From the NCBI GenBank assembly GCA_004764695.1, contig SMSO01000025.1:5000862-5064861 (forward strand): a stretch of 64,000 nt of DNA. The letters are read 5' to 3'. Shown piece after piece: positions 22,764-33,067 of this stretch (position 1 is its first letter; each line of letters starts with the position of its first letter). Below the pieces are notes generated by a model. It made no database searches and had not been told where the DNA came from. It was given only the letters and a program-made list of their open reading frames with translations. The stretch comes from Schizochytrium sp. TIO01 (Eukaryota > Sar > Bigyra > Thraustochytrida > Thraustochytriidae). Position numbers and translations under genes: made by a program.

Positions 22764-24750
22764 TTAAAAAGCTTTGGATTTCTTGCCACCCTCAACAAGC
22801 ATGATACTGTCCTTATCAACCTCAGGGAAGTATTCGAGAATAAGATCAGGCATCTCGTAGCTGTAGTCACCCTGAATATCGATGGATTGCTTGCCATTGG
22901 GAAGCTTGTTGACGGTAGAACCACAAGCAAAGCGACGTCCCAGCTTCTTAGCGGCATCCTTGAGTTTGATATTGTATGCATCGAGACCCACCACGCTGGT
23001 GACGAACTTGCGCTTCTGACGCTGCGAACGCTCAATCGTTACAGTCTTGTCTTTGCCAGTTGCAGCAGAAGCATGCTGCTTGTTGGGTGCGCCAGCACCG
23101 CCACGCTTCTTGGCGGCGCTTGGCACATCTGCAAGCTCTCCACCTTCGGCACGAATGGCGGCAGCAACCTGGGCAACAGTCTTACCCTTCTTGGTGGTGA
23201 GCTTAAGGTTGGGGAAGTTTTGCTCGAGCCAAGGGAGAGAGGCTGTGAACGTCGGGAGGTACTCACAGTATTCGGGCGGCATGCCGTCCACAGGGCAATA
23301 CACAATCTCGCGTAAGTGCGAGCCTTCGTTGGTGAGGATCATCTCACCAAAGCTCTCAACGAGCTCCTCGAAGTCCTCCTCTTCCTCCTCTTCATCATCA
23401 TCGTCATCTTGGCCATCATCATCACTCTCAATTTCGGGCTCCGGGCCATACTTATCAATGAGGGCATTCATGAGCTTCTCTTCGTTCTTGGGGTTGCCAT
23501 TAGTACGTTCAACAAGCTTATCGACATCAGAGATCTTCTCAGGGGCGTACTTGTTATAGAAACGCACAACACGGCCACGGAAAGTCCAGTCTACGCCGTC
23601 GTCGCCATCATCATCTTCGTCATCGTCATCATCAGAGGCTTCCTCATCGTCCCCGACCTCCTCGTTATCGTCGTCACCGCCTTCCTCCGGGGTCTCAGGC
23701 TCGTCGCCATACTTCTCGACAAGCATGGCCATAAGGCGCTCCTCGTAGTTGGCCTTGCCCTTGGTGCGAGTTACAAGGTTGTCAACCTTTGAAAGCTTTG
23801 ACGGGTTGTAGTGCTTATAGAAGGCACGCACGCGCTTACGAAGACCCTCAGGGTCGCTCACGAGAGGTTCTGGGCCGTACTTATCGGTCAGGGCCTCCAT
23901 GAGCTTCTGCTCGTTCTGAGCCTTGCCTTGAGTCTTGGCAAGGAGCTTGTCCACATCGCCAATCTTTTCTGGCTGATAGCTGTCGTATAGTGAATTCACC
24001 GTGAGCACGTCAATTTAAGACAATAAGCAATAGAGATACACATGTTAGTGACTACATCGTTTTTTTTCATCCCAGCTCCCACTTCCGAGCCTACACGGCA
24101 TCCCTAGATTAATCAACAACACAAATCTCTTCTCAATGCCTTAATGAGGTCTACATGGAGTGGCTTTAAACAGGAGAAAACTCAGGAACTGATAAAATGT
24201 TATCTTCGCACTCTATTTATAAAAAATGCTCAGATCATCGAATTTAAGATCTCACGTGTTCATTCAGCCCTAAGACACCTATTTGAGTCACTCTCCCAAT
24301 TTATAACTTCTGTCTCTGGTCATATGTGTACGCAGCTGACCCATACTCTTCAAAAAGGGACCAAAAATCCATCCTTGTGTGCTTTGTATCCATCCTATTC
24401 TCACAGGACGCAAGACAAAAGCACTAACAAGACGCAGCTTTTCATCGACCGGGTAAGCAACTGCAAACAAAATGCAAATAAGAACACAGGCTGCAAACCT
24501 GCTCAAAATGCCACGCATTGCATGTTCTCTCTACATTAGTCAGGGGGGCACGTAGACAAACATCTGTGTTTAGATATAGATATAATATATACTGCTCTGC
24601 TGTTGCTGCTAGTCTGCATGCTCCCCCCGTCCATCCGCTCTCATAGGGCACTGAGACCGCCGCTGCTAGGTTTGGAGCGCCCACACTGGCCTGACGCACC
24701 ACTTACTGCTCATAGAAGCGCACGAGGCGCGCGCGGAAGTCGCCCGACAT
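22764..24750 (-). CDS. DENR: DENR/Tma22-type translation factor with three N-terminal repeat modules (two exons)
   Basis: Exons 24750-24707 and 23979-22764 give 419 aa, about twice the length of human DENR (198 aa). The C-terminal half is a DENR: YCPVDGMPPEYCEYLP and WLEQNFPNL (~242-272), then a SUI1/eIF1-like domain (~326-405: VTIERSQRQKRKFVTSVVGL, FACGSTV, IDIQGDY). DENR with MCT-1 removes tRNA from 40S subunits after termination and supports reinitiation. The N-terminal half is three copies of a ~49-residue module (~5-53, 61-109, 148-196), pattern FRxRxVRFYxxYxPEKIxDV then KxxNExKLMxAL then KYGPEP, separated by Asp/Glu-rich linkers. The start comes from exon 1 (MSGDFRARLVRFYE), whose residues complete module 1; the exon 2 frame has no ATG there. 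Two of the four usual zinc-binding cysteines are missing. Confidence 0.93.
23980..24706 (-). other. 727-nt first intron of the DENR gene
   Basis: On the minus strand it opens GTAAGT and ends TACGACAG. Exon 1 ends CA and exon 2 begins C, giving His. The junction reads RFYEHYQPEKI, aligning with KHYNPSKL and NKYAPEKI of modules 2 and 3, which strongly supports both splice sites. The intron's plus-strand frame at 24144-24539 is not protein-like. Confidence 0.88.
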
Positions 24751-25401
24751 GGCGGTGAGTTCAACTCGGCAAGGAAGGCCACCACCCACGCCGCCACTCT
24801 GACTTTGATTTCTCTCTGTTTCTCTCTTCCTCCTCTCTTTTCTCCTTCTCTTATCCACGTCTAAATTCGTATTATTCTCTTGGAAGTCAACAAAAGAAAT
24901 TGTTGATTTGTCCTATAGTCAGATAAACTTATACCTACTGTAAATGTTCCGATGTTCCCACTACGGCATGGTGATTCTGTAGACTTAAAACAGCATAATA
25001 ATAAGCTGTTTTCATAAACCGTTCCATATGTGTTCTGTTCTTGAGGAGCCTCTGCTAGGAATAATAGGTGGTTGAAAACCAGTAGTTGGTGAGTATACGG
25101 TAGTAGGTACCTAATAATATTAGTAGTAGCCTAATATGTACCTGAGCATGGTCTTGTGCTACAGAAGCAATCAATCATAAGGCCAGGCTTGGTTTGGCTG
25201 CTGACCTGCTGAGTTGTATGCCTGGCTCTGCTGCTTGGTTGAGGATTACGTTGTCTCGATCGATCTTAAGTGCAAGTTGATTTCGAATTTGTTATTCAGT
25301 ATCAGCTTTGGCGTTTCGCTGGATTTCATCTCCCGCCTCTTCACTGGCGTCAACATAGCACATTACCCAAACCACACGCCTCGCCCCGTTTAGTTTGCAC
25401 C
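24751..25401. promoter_or_regulatory. Divergent intergenic region, DENR and TRM7-like genes
   Basis: This 651-bp region must hold the 5' ends of both divergent genes. It contains a pyrimidine-rich run near 24800-24855 and a TAGTAGGTACCTAA-type motif near 25085-25145. No definite core element was recognised. A bidirectional promoter is inferred from geometry only. Confidence 0.4.
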
Positions 25402-26388
25402 ATGGGTCTCAAAAGCAAGGACCGCCGCGACATTTACTACCGTCGCGCCAAGGAGCTTGGTTTCCGTGCTCGCTCCGCTTTTAAGCTTCTCCAGATTGAC
25501 GATGAGTTCCAGCTACTCCGCGGATGCACTAAAGCCGTCGACCTTTGTGCAGCTCCAGGCAGCTGGAGCCAAGTTCTCTCGCGTAGACTCTGGAAGGATG
25601 ATGAAGATGTAGCCACTGAAACCCGCATAGTTGCTGTAGATCTCCAGGAGATGGCTCCCATCCGTGGAGTGCGCCAGCTGCAGGGTGACATTACATCTCG
25701 GCGCACAGCAGAAGAAATTATTAGCTGTTTTGAGGGACAGCTGTGTGACATCGTGGTGAGCGATGGAGCCCCCGATGTAAGTGGCTTAGCAGATATCGAT
25801 GAGTACCTTCAGGCACAGCTTCTCCTAGCGGCGCTAAACATTGCAACTTTTGTGCTCAGGCCTGGTGGATCCTTTGTGGCCAAGATGTTTAGGGGTCGCG
25901 ACGTTACCCTGTTATATGCGCAGCTGAGACAGTTCTTCCCGCTTGTTACGATTGCCAAGCCTAAAAGTAGCCGCAACTCAAGCATGGAATCCTTTGTGGT
26001 ATGCCAGAACTACACGCCACCCCATGGGTACGTGCCGACGATGATCACCCCCATGCTTGCAGCGGACTACACAAAAGCAGAGGCCGCGGTAACGACAGCA
26101 GAAACCCAAGCGACGACAGCAGCAGCAACGCCATTGGCACCTTCGGTCTCATCTTCAGCAGTAGGGGACAAGGAGAAGAAAAACGAACTGTTAGGCGTTA
26201 ACAAGGTTGTTGTCCCGTTCGTGGCGTGTGGAGACCTCTCTGGATTTGATTCGGATCAGTCGTATGTTCTCAGCAAAACAGCCGCTGAGAATTACCTTGC
26301 TCCTAGACAGCTCCCGATTAATCCGTCTTACAAGGAGGCAATCGAGCGCAAGAGGACTGCGGGTGCAGCCTCTAACAAGTCTATCTAG
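25402..26388 (+). CDS. tRNA 2'-O-ribose methyltransferase, TRM7/FTSJ1-like
   Basis: SAM-dependent RrmJ/FtsJ-fold enzyme that in yeast and human methylates ribose 32 and 34 of tRNA anticodon loops, with partners Trm732 and Trm734. It is 328 aa in one exon. The start [20 protein letters not shown] matches the family N-terminus, so ATG 25402 is chosen over the non-ATG extension upstream. The SAM motif is [14 protein letters not shown] (~46-59). The catalytic tetrad reads K28 (SAFK), D121 (SDGAPD), K161 (FVAKMF) and E196 (SMESF), so the enzyme should be active. An Ala/Thr/Ser-rich insert (~220-255) separates the core from a C-terminal segment ending [14 protein letters not shown], as in TRM7 homologues. 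It is divergent from DENR. Confidence 0.95.
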   Translation: MGLKSKDRRDIYYRRAKELGFRARSAFKLLQIDDEFQLLRGCTKAVDLCAAPGSWSQVLSRRLWKDDEDVATETRIVAVDLQEMAPIRGVRQLQGDITSRRTAEEIISCFEGQLCDIVVSDGAPDVSGLADIDEYLQAQLLLAALNIATFVLRPGGSFVAKMFRGRDVTLLYAQLRQFFPLVTIAKPKSSRNSSMESFVVCQNYTPPHGYVPTMITPMLAADYTKAEAAVTTAETQATTAAATPLAPSVSSSAVGDKEKKNELLGVNKVVVPFVACGDLSGFDSDQSYVLSKTAAENYLAPRQLPINPSYKEAIERKRTAGAASNKSI

Positions 26389-27530
26389 AGGCGATAGCCT
26401 TTTGAATTTTCTCTATTTCTTTCATGAGTAACCTATGATAAATGATAAACTGCTGTTTCTGCACACCTGACTAACTATGTGCTAAATCATATTCAAATCG
26501 TGTTGTTGATGATGCAACAAATGCAAGATCAACTCTAAACGTCTTCAATTGACAGTAAAGGTTGATATAGACTCATCGAATGTCTTATCCCAGACTGCTA
26601 CCAATCTTCAAGTTATTATCTCACATGCGGCATTAATAAGCGCATACTATGAACCCATCAGCCACGACAAGATGACAATGCTCTAAATTATCACAAACAA
26701 ATTGTGCACAGGTTACATTCATACAAGCGAGCTGATATACAACTCAATCACCATCTGCCGTATGACTCACAGGGCGCAATAATCCAAGTGAGATCAAAGG
26801 TACTTGTATATCTACTCGATTCCACAAAACAGTGACTGCTAGCGTCAGAAGGCAATTCAATTGGATATAGCAAGTAACAAGTTGATCAAGAAAATGAAGA
26901 CGCAAGCAAGAGTTCACACGTGATCTACTAAGGCACAGTATTTAATGAGTTTACCAAGGTGGCTGATTGTGCATCTCTCTTTCTTCCTCATTTTCAGAGC
27001 AATGCGATTATCAGGTATGCAATGAAATGATAGGAAATGAGCGTTGCTTGAATATCAGCGAGGATAAGAGTCAAGGAATGTGCGCCAAATCAGCCATGCT
27101 CTAATGGGATTAGATGGAATAGATAGACAACAAGTCAAGGTTGCCCGGGAGGGCCGTGGACTAAGTATAAAACAAGCTAGCGGCAAGCGGCATGCTGATA
27201 AGCAAGAGCATTCGTACCACACTAGCCACGACAGAAGATTTCTCAAGATCTGATTCCACTAAGATTGTCGCATTTCAACTTTTCACTTCACTGTATGTGA
27301 GTTAATTTCCAAAGCAAGCTCCTCAGTTAGTATATGAGTGGATTGTAGCCAATAATAACATTTGGAAAAACCACACGGATACGTGTGGTGATGTTGCACA
27401 TGCATGCGGCGGACTCCAGGTTTGCAACAACACAACAAAGACCTCAGGTACTATCTAGCAAATAAAATGTTCTCATCCTCATCAGCGATAAATATAGTTT
27501 TTTGTGCTTCTTTGGAGTAGTCCATTCTTT
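26389..27530. other. Intergenic, nothing recognised
   Basis: AT-rich sequence with no frame above ~65 codons that looks protein-like, no array and no RNA gene seen. Confidence 0.5.
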
Positions 27531-27788
27531 CTAATCATTGGTCTTATCGTCGGTGTGCAGGGTCATCACCACAAGCTGTTGCTGAGCAAGCAGAACAGCT
27601 CCACCAGCAGCCTTCTTCACATTAATACTTACCTCACACCAACCACGCCCAGATATACAAGCTAGCTGCATCAGCCTCGACACAGACAACACATCTTGTG
27701 CAAGATGCACTTCATTAAGGATTTGCTGTTGCACGCCGTTGGCCTCTGCTGCATTGCTCTCCTCAATAAGGTCCTTCCCCAGAGCCAT
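27531..27788 (-). CDS. Candidate short protein or terminal exon, about 85 aa
   Basis: The frame from ATG 27788 (MALGKDLIEESNAAEANG) to the stop is Ala/Gln/Leu-rich and helical, and looks more protein-like than other short frames here. Just upstream, a TTTTTGCCCTAG sequence is a good splice acceptor (exon from 27793), so this may be the last exon of a longer gene whose other exons I cannot find. Inside it, a GAG/GTAAGT donor and a TTGCTCAG acceptor flank an in-frame 51-nt segment that could be a tiny or optional intron. No homology recognised. Confidence 0.35.
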   Translation of the reverse strand: MALGKDLIEESNAAEANGVQQQILNEVHLAQDVLSVSRLMQLACISGRGWCEVSINVKKAAGGAVLLAQQQLVVMTLHTDDKTND

Positions 27789-27830
27789 CCAATCTAGGGC
27801 AAAAACCCCTCGTTGCAATAATTGTAGCAC

Positions 27831-28722
27831 CTATCCATAGCATATATCGTTCCAAGATTAACTGCGTTCCGTTCTAGCTACATGAGTGCTCCATTTTACT
27901 ACTTAAAGTAGCATTAATTAGTTAGTTACTTTCAAATAAGAACGTGGATTCATATCTTGAGACATGAGAACACTTGAAGCCAAAGTTTATCAAGATGTTC
28001 TAAGCATTCTTAAAGCCCCTTGGCTTCATCGTCATAGTCGACCTTCAGCTGTCCATATTCATCTTTCAGCACTTTCCATCAGCAGGAGCAGAATTAGCCA
28101 TGCTGGATATGATTGGGAACAAACACAAATGTGCCTCAATACAAATACGAAGAAATACGCTCCAATTGAAACAAATAGAAACAAAAAAAAGACTTAGTAG
28201 TGTAGTTTAGCTATTGAAATGTTGAAAAACATTTTGTTTGTTTGTTTGTTTGTTTGTTTGTTTGTTTGTTTGTTTTCAACTTGATTTTGATCTTTTTTTT
28301 AATGAAAAAGAAAAAATGAAAAAGAAAAATGAAAAAGAAAAATGAAAGAATTGAAAAAGAAGGTTATTTTTAGCACTCGCCGACCTGTCTATTGTTAACT
28401 ATTTTCCACACCTGCTTTTAGTGCGTATAAAACATAACACGTGTATACACAATTTATTATCATATAATAATTGTTTTTGTCTGGTTATATGGACATGAGC
28501 CTTGCTATTGTTGTAAGAACTTGCAAGTTCTTTTGGACTTCAAGCTCGTTCTCTGGAGGCTGGCATATCCGAGGCTCGAGGCTCAGCTAAACAGCTGTCT
28601 GCTCCACACCCATCAAGCAAATACACCTGGCGCTCTTTCGACTCACGACGCTGCGTGGATCTACACATAATTCCACACTGATATTCGCGCATACTTTGGA
28701 GTTCTGGCAACGAGCAGTCTTA
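27831..28722. other. Intergenic with simple repeats
   Basis: AT-rich, with a TTTG array and then imperfect GAAAAAT repeats near 28300-28350. No gene supported. Confidence 0.5.
28234..28275. repeat. (TTTG)n microsatellite
   Basis: About ten TTTG units. Confidence 0.9.
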
Positions 28723-28947
28723 ATGATACTGCTATTGCTAACCATAGCAGTCGAGGCGCAGAACCTGGAGTGCTCGAACCTGGAAAATAACCAAACCCCC
28801 ATGCACGAACGTGAAAAGATTGAGTTACAAGAGGCTCTGTGTCATTGTGGCGTACCTACTGCACATTTTGAAGCGACACAACTCCGTTTGGCTGGTGCGC
28901 TTGATCCACTCTATAACGTGCGCCAGGATCTACACGCCCAGAAATAG
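28723..28947 (+). CDS. Candidate small secreted or leader ORF, 74 aa
   Basis: ATG 28723 begins with a hydrophobic run (MILLLLTIAVEA) resembling a signal peptide, then a short Cys-containing polar region with no domain I recognise. It lies ~300 bp upstream of the EI24-like gene on the same strand and could equally be an upstream ORF in that leader or chance. A further frame at 28947-29177 follows it. Confidence 0.22.
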   Translation: MILLLLTIAVEAQNLECSNLENNQTPMHEREKIELQEALCHCGVPTAHFEATQLRLAGALDPLYNVRQDLHAQK

Positions 28948-29250
28948 TGATATCCGCACTTAGTTGTGAGAGTAGTAGTAGAGGAGTCTCAGAGGCAGTT
29001 CATCTTCAAGTCGTTGAGGCTCAGCAGAACATAGGGCAGAAGTTGAAGAAACAAACCCATAACTCAGCCGAAGACCAAACTGAAGAAGAAGACACGACGA
29101 AGCTGGCTGGGAGGCAGCTGTGCATTTGTTCAGGACTAGAGTTGAGCGGATATTCATCTGTTCGTAGATCGAGATAGGTTTCGTGAATCTAACACCGACG
29201 TCGATACAGATTTATAGAGTAGGCGCATATCTCGAGTTGACTTTGTGAAG

Positions 29251-30171
29251 ATGAGCGTAGCTAGTGAAGGCCACCAGACGCATGCGAGTCACCCGGAACA
29301 TGAAAAGCTTTCTGCTTTGCAGGAACGTGCCATGAGCTTTGGCAAGAAGCAACTTCGGAATGCACCATCCAACATTGGAGATCTTTCGGTAGGTCTGTGG
29401 TGCGCTGCTCAAGGCGTTTGGGGAGCTGTTCATGTACCTAAGGTTCGTGCTGCAGCTTGGAAGTTGGTTCGTGTAATGCTGAAGAAAATGGCGTGGATGT
29501 ACAGTTTGATTCTCGGTCCGGCGGTCTTCTTTTGGCCTGTCACTTTGCCTTTCACGATTGCCTTTCCTAGTCTTGTGTACTCGCTGTTGACTGCCATTCC
29601 ATTGTGGGCCTTTCATGATGCGCAGCGTCAAAGCAGGGCAGAAATGAACGGTCTCTTTATGGCTGAGCTGAATCGGATTAACCCTACCTTTGCGCAGAAG
29701 GTTCAATCTGCCTACGACTCGAAGGGTTTCGTTAAGGTACCCTCCTTTTATCAGCAACTTCGCAAGGATGCTCACTTTGCCAAAATGACCTTGGTTTATA
29801 ATGCAATCGGACTTGTTTCCATTTTCTCGCCGATCTCGGTAACTTTGCAAACTAGCCTTGCTAGTGAGAAGCTCTCCTGGAGTCTTTTACAACCTTTCAT
29901 GCGAGATTACAAACGCATGCCTTACGAGGATCAAAGGGATCTAATTCAACGCCGATGGTGGACAATGATTGGTTTTGCTGCTCCGTTTGTGCTCCTTGGC
30001 TTTTTGCCGTTCGTTAGTGCCTTTACTCTGCCTCTTGCCCAGGCCGGCGCAGCCCATGTCGCCTTGCGCATTGAGCACCTTCACGACGCTGATTCTGATC
30101 GTACTCACTCATCAGATGCTTATGAGCACCCCGAAGAGCAGGATGATGATGACGTGAAGAAAGCGCAATAG
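29251..30171 (+). CDS. EI24-like multi-pass membrane protein, 306 aa
   Basis: ATG 29251 (MSVASEGHQTH) is preferred to a GTG two codons earlier. A soluble N-terminus (~80 aa) precedes a long hydrophobic block (~82-121, WMYSLILGPAVFFWPV and on), probably two helices. A third hydrophobic segment lies near 177-197, and a final pair follows RRWWTMIGFAAPFVLLGFLP (~235-275). The tail is acidic and His-rich (EEQDDDDVKK). This layout, with the Arg-Arg-Trp then Gly/Pro/Phe hydrophobic stretch near the C-terminus, resembles the EI24/CysZ-like family including fungal RRT8/LDS proteins of lipid droplets and membranes. The family call is tentative. No catalytic motif is visible and function is unknown. Confidence 0.85.
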   Translation: MSVASEGHQTHASHPEHEKLSALQERAMSFGKKQLRNAPSNIGDLSVGLWCAAQGVWGAVHVPKVRAAAWKLVRVMLKKMAWMYSLILGPAVFFWPVTLPFTIAFPSLVYSLLTAIPLWAFHDAQRQSRAEMNGLFMAELNRINPTFAQKVQSAYDSKGFVKVPSFYQQLRKDAHFAKMTLVYNAIGLVSIFSPISVTLQTSLASEKLSWSLLQPFMRDYKRMPYEDQRDLIQRRWWTMIGFAAPFVLLGFLPFVSAFTLPLAQAGAAHVALRIEHLHDADSDRTHSSDAYEHPEEQDDDDVKKAQ

Positions 30172-31004
30172 ATGTAATATATAAAGTATATTGTTTTATC
30201 TATGTCACTTGGTGACGATTGTGAAAGTCCATTTACAGTAGATGGGACCAAGATTTGCCACTTTTTCGCAACTACAGATCTACTCCTTTATCTAGATTTC
30301 TCTGTTTTCAATCTTGTTGTTAATCCAGCGAGCAGCTTTAAATGAGCATGCAAAGCTTATCGAGGACCTCTACCTTATGATGAAATAGAGTAGATATATA
30401 AACTATAATACAACAATCTTTAGTCAATGATTCTCTACGAAGCTTAGCAATTGAGATTGAAAGTAAGGAAGACATGCATCTTTTCTAGGATCAGAACCTC
30501 CTACCGGCAAACGGTAGACATTCTTCGAGGGGGCATGCAAATCATACAACTGATAAACTTAGTTATCTTTGAGCATGGGAAATGGAATGGTGGAAAGAAA
30601 GTCGAGGATTGTTTTCCGTTTCATACAACACAGATCGCTCCGGTTCGAGTGTGCGTCATCGGTAGTAGCAAGTATTCAAAGGGATGTTGCTTGATTGTTT
30701 GCAGTCTGTTAGAAAGTGTGTGACATTGGCGTGGAGGCAATTATGCATCAACAGAAGGTTAGTGCACCGGCCTGCAACACCTACAAATTGTAAATGCAAT
30801 CTGCACGTGGAGCAGGGAGACAGGCGTTGATTATCTTGACACGCAGTTTTCGAGAACAAACCGGATAGCATGACGCGTCTTCATTTCTGAACCTTGGATA
30901 GTACGATGGAAATAAATGTGAAATCTACCCGAGACACCAGTCTTACAGGGAACGTTAAATCTGTAGGTCTTTGTGTATTGAGTGCACGCTATTATGGATT
31001 AAAT
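30172..31004. other. Convergent intergenic region, EI24-like gene and kinase
   Basis: AT-rich 3' flanks of two converging genes. A 90-codon plus-strand frame at 30451-30723 has no recognisable feature. Confidence 0.5.
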
Positions 31005-32240
31005 TTAACCGAGGCGGTGCTCTTCTTCCAGCATACGATCAATGTCGGCGATTAATTCAGTAGCGGATTTGCGCAGCATTGGCTCGGGGTGCATCATATT
31101 GAGCAAAAGATCTACCGTACTGCTGTTCGCCAAACCCAGTTCTTCACAAGTTGAGTACATTGATGTACCAAGAGGCAGGGAAGCCTCTTCCTTGATGTTT
31201 TCTTGTACATGACGATCAAAAACACTGGGCCTGGCGTCGAAACTCACGTCGAAAGGTCTTCGTCCAGCGATGAGCATAAAGAGTGCCACACCAAGACTCC
31301 AGAGGTCAGAACGGGAACTGAAGCGACCGTGCAAGACCTCGGGTGATACATATGAAGCAGTGCCGCCAAGGCTCGTTTCACCTGTAAAGTACTCATCCAT
31401 GTCCTTGTCGTATTGCGCACTAGAGCTAGCATACGGGCGAAGGCGGAAAGGTTGGGCTGCACCAAAGTCAATGAGCACAAGGTTGCCACGAACACGTTGA
31501 ATGTCTGCGAGGATCTCCTCGTAAGGAATACGAAACACAAAATTCTCTGGTTTGATGTCAAGATGTGCAAATTCAGCCTTGTGACACGCTTCAAGAGCTA
31601 CAAGCATTTCCCGAGTGATCTCTAGAACGGATTCTTCGTTCAATGTGCCAAGGTACATGTTGTGGTCAGCGACAAAGTTGAAGAGCTCCCCACCCTTGCA
31701 AAGCTCAGTGATAATGAGAACATCCTCGGGGCTCTCGTAGACCTTGACCGGGCTGAGAATTGCAGGATGAGAGACACGGGAAGAGAGCAGCACCTCGCGT
31801 TTGTAGTGTTCCTGGCGAGACTTCTTGATGGTCTTGAGCGCGTACTCTTTGCCATCAGCCCTTGACACGACGCGGCGAACAATTCCATAGGTGCCCTCGC
31901 CGATGATATCCTCCAAGTTGTACCACTTTGTCAAATTCCAACTTGCTTGGACTTGTACAACATCACGGTTCCAGTCAAAGCGTTCATGCCATATCTCTGC
32001 GTGCTCACTTGTAGCAATTGCAGCTGCACGTCGGCGCCGAAACGGGGCTAACCGGAGTGCACGACTGCGGTGACGGTTGTGGTAGTCCACATGCATGTTA
32101 CGCACAAGCGCTTGTTGCGGTTCTTTCATACCGCTGCAGCGCACTGGTGCGCCCATGGCACCTCCCAAGCGAGTTGTCGATCCGGGCAAAAGGCGCTGGT
32201 GCGCCAAGGTGGGACCCATGAATCTTGCGAGGCCGGCCAT
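31005..32240 (-). CDS. Ser/Thr protein kinase, CAMK-like, with basic N-terminal extension
   Basis: A 411-aa single-exon kinase. The domain spans ~107-405: glycine loop GEGTYGIV (114-121), ATP lysine K136 (YALKTIKK), catalytic loop HLDIKPEN (226-233, D228), DFG (258-260), SPE in place of APE (299-301), and D312 in SDLWSLGV. All catalytic residues are present, so it should be active. HRD is replaced by HLD, making it a non-RD kinase. An insert of ~35 residues separates DFG from the activation segment end. No calmodulin-binding or EF-hand region is evident. The first ~39 residues have no acidic residue and several Arg (MAGLARFMGP), which suits a mitochondrial targeting sequence; this is inference. 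The closest group is CAMK by general features; no orthologue recognised. Confidence 0.93.
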   Translation of the reverse strand: MAGLARFMGPTLAHQRLLPGSTTRLGGAMGAPVRCSGMKEPQQALVRNMHVDYHNRHRSRALRLAPFRRRRAAAIATSEHAEIWHERFDWNRDVVQVQASWNLTKWYNLEDIIGEGTYGIVRRVVSRADGKEYALKTIKKSRQEHYKREVLLSSRVSHPAILSPVKVYESPEDVLIITELCKGGELFNFVADHNMYLGTLNEESVLEITREMLVALEACHKAEFAHLDIKPENFVFRIPYEEILADIQRVRGNLVLIDFGAAQPFRLRPYASSSAQYDKDMDEYFTGETSLGGTASYVSPEVLHGRFSSRSDLWSLGVALFMLIAGRRPFDVSFDARPSVFDRHVQENIKEEASLPLGTSMYSTCEELGLANSSTVDLLLNMMHPEPMLRKSATELIADIDRMLEEEHRLG

Positions 32241-32943
32241 GGTTTGAGAAGGATATCAAACAAGAGAATACTTACACTTCAAAAGTAAGTAGTATCGCAG
32301 GCAAAACACTCTTGCTCAGAAGATCTCAAGGGCTGGTTTCTAGGAGCTTGTCTGGAGTTGATGTCCAAAGCCAATGCAAAGCAGGAAATATCCGTCGTGC
32401 GAGAGAGGCGTGTTCGTATTAGAGTTACACACCACAGCGCTTGTTCTTCTGCAAGACAAGTCAAAGGTATTGATAGGTACGGAACTCTGAAGTCTGATTG
32501 CCGATACACGTGATTTCGATTGCAGGCCGTTTCAAAGATAAATTACACCGCGGTGCTCTGTGCTGCGCGTTTGCGCTGCGTCCTCGCAGGTATTTCGCAA
32601 GCCTTGATTGAGGAAGGGCTTTCCTTTCTGCTCGCTGTCTCGAGACCTTACTCACTAATGAACGAACTCGCTAGTTGGCTCGGCCAGACTTGAGTCAACT
32701 TTGCTCGCTTGCTCGCTCGCTCTCCAAGACGGAGTCAGCAAGAGCAGCTGCCCAGGCGCCACCCGGCGTGCAGGCGGGTGCGGATGGGTGGATGAGGGAT
32801 GGAGGAATGAATGTATGTATGTACGTATGTATGCAAAAGAAGAGACCAAGTCTTGCGGAGCATGCGAAGAGAAAGAGAAGTCAATAGTACTTAGGAAGTA
32901 TTGGTAACCTATCCAGGGAGAACGTAATGTAATGCAATGTAGG

Positions 32944-33067
32944 CAAACAAAACAAATCAAAACAAAATAAAACAAAATAAAACAAAACAAAACAAAACAA
33001 AACAAAACAAAACAAAACAAAACAAAACAAAACAAAACAAACAAAACAGAACAAAACAGAACAAAAA
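32944..33067. repeat. (AAAAC)n pentanucleotide array
   Basis: About 24 mostly perfect units with AAAAT variants at the left end. They produce spurious FVLFC-type frames on the minus strand. Confidence 0.95.

Noticed and set aside
22632-23792. Long plus-strand frames (227, 170 and 158 codons) over the DENR gene
   Set aside because: Antisense to a clear coding exon; their Ile/Val and Ser runs are the complement of the acidic Asp/Glu linkers.
24144-24539. 131-codon plus-strand frame inside the DENR intron
   Set aside because: No recognisable motif and low-complexity polar composition; lies within a well-supported intron.
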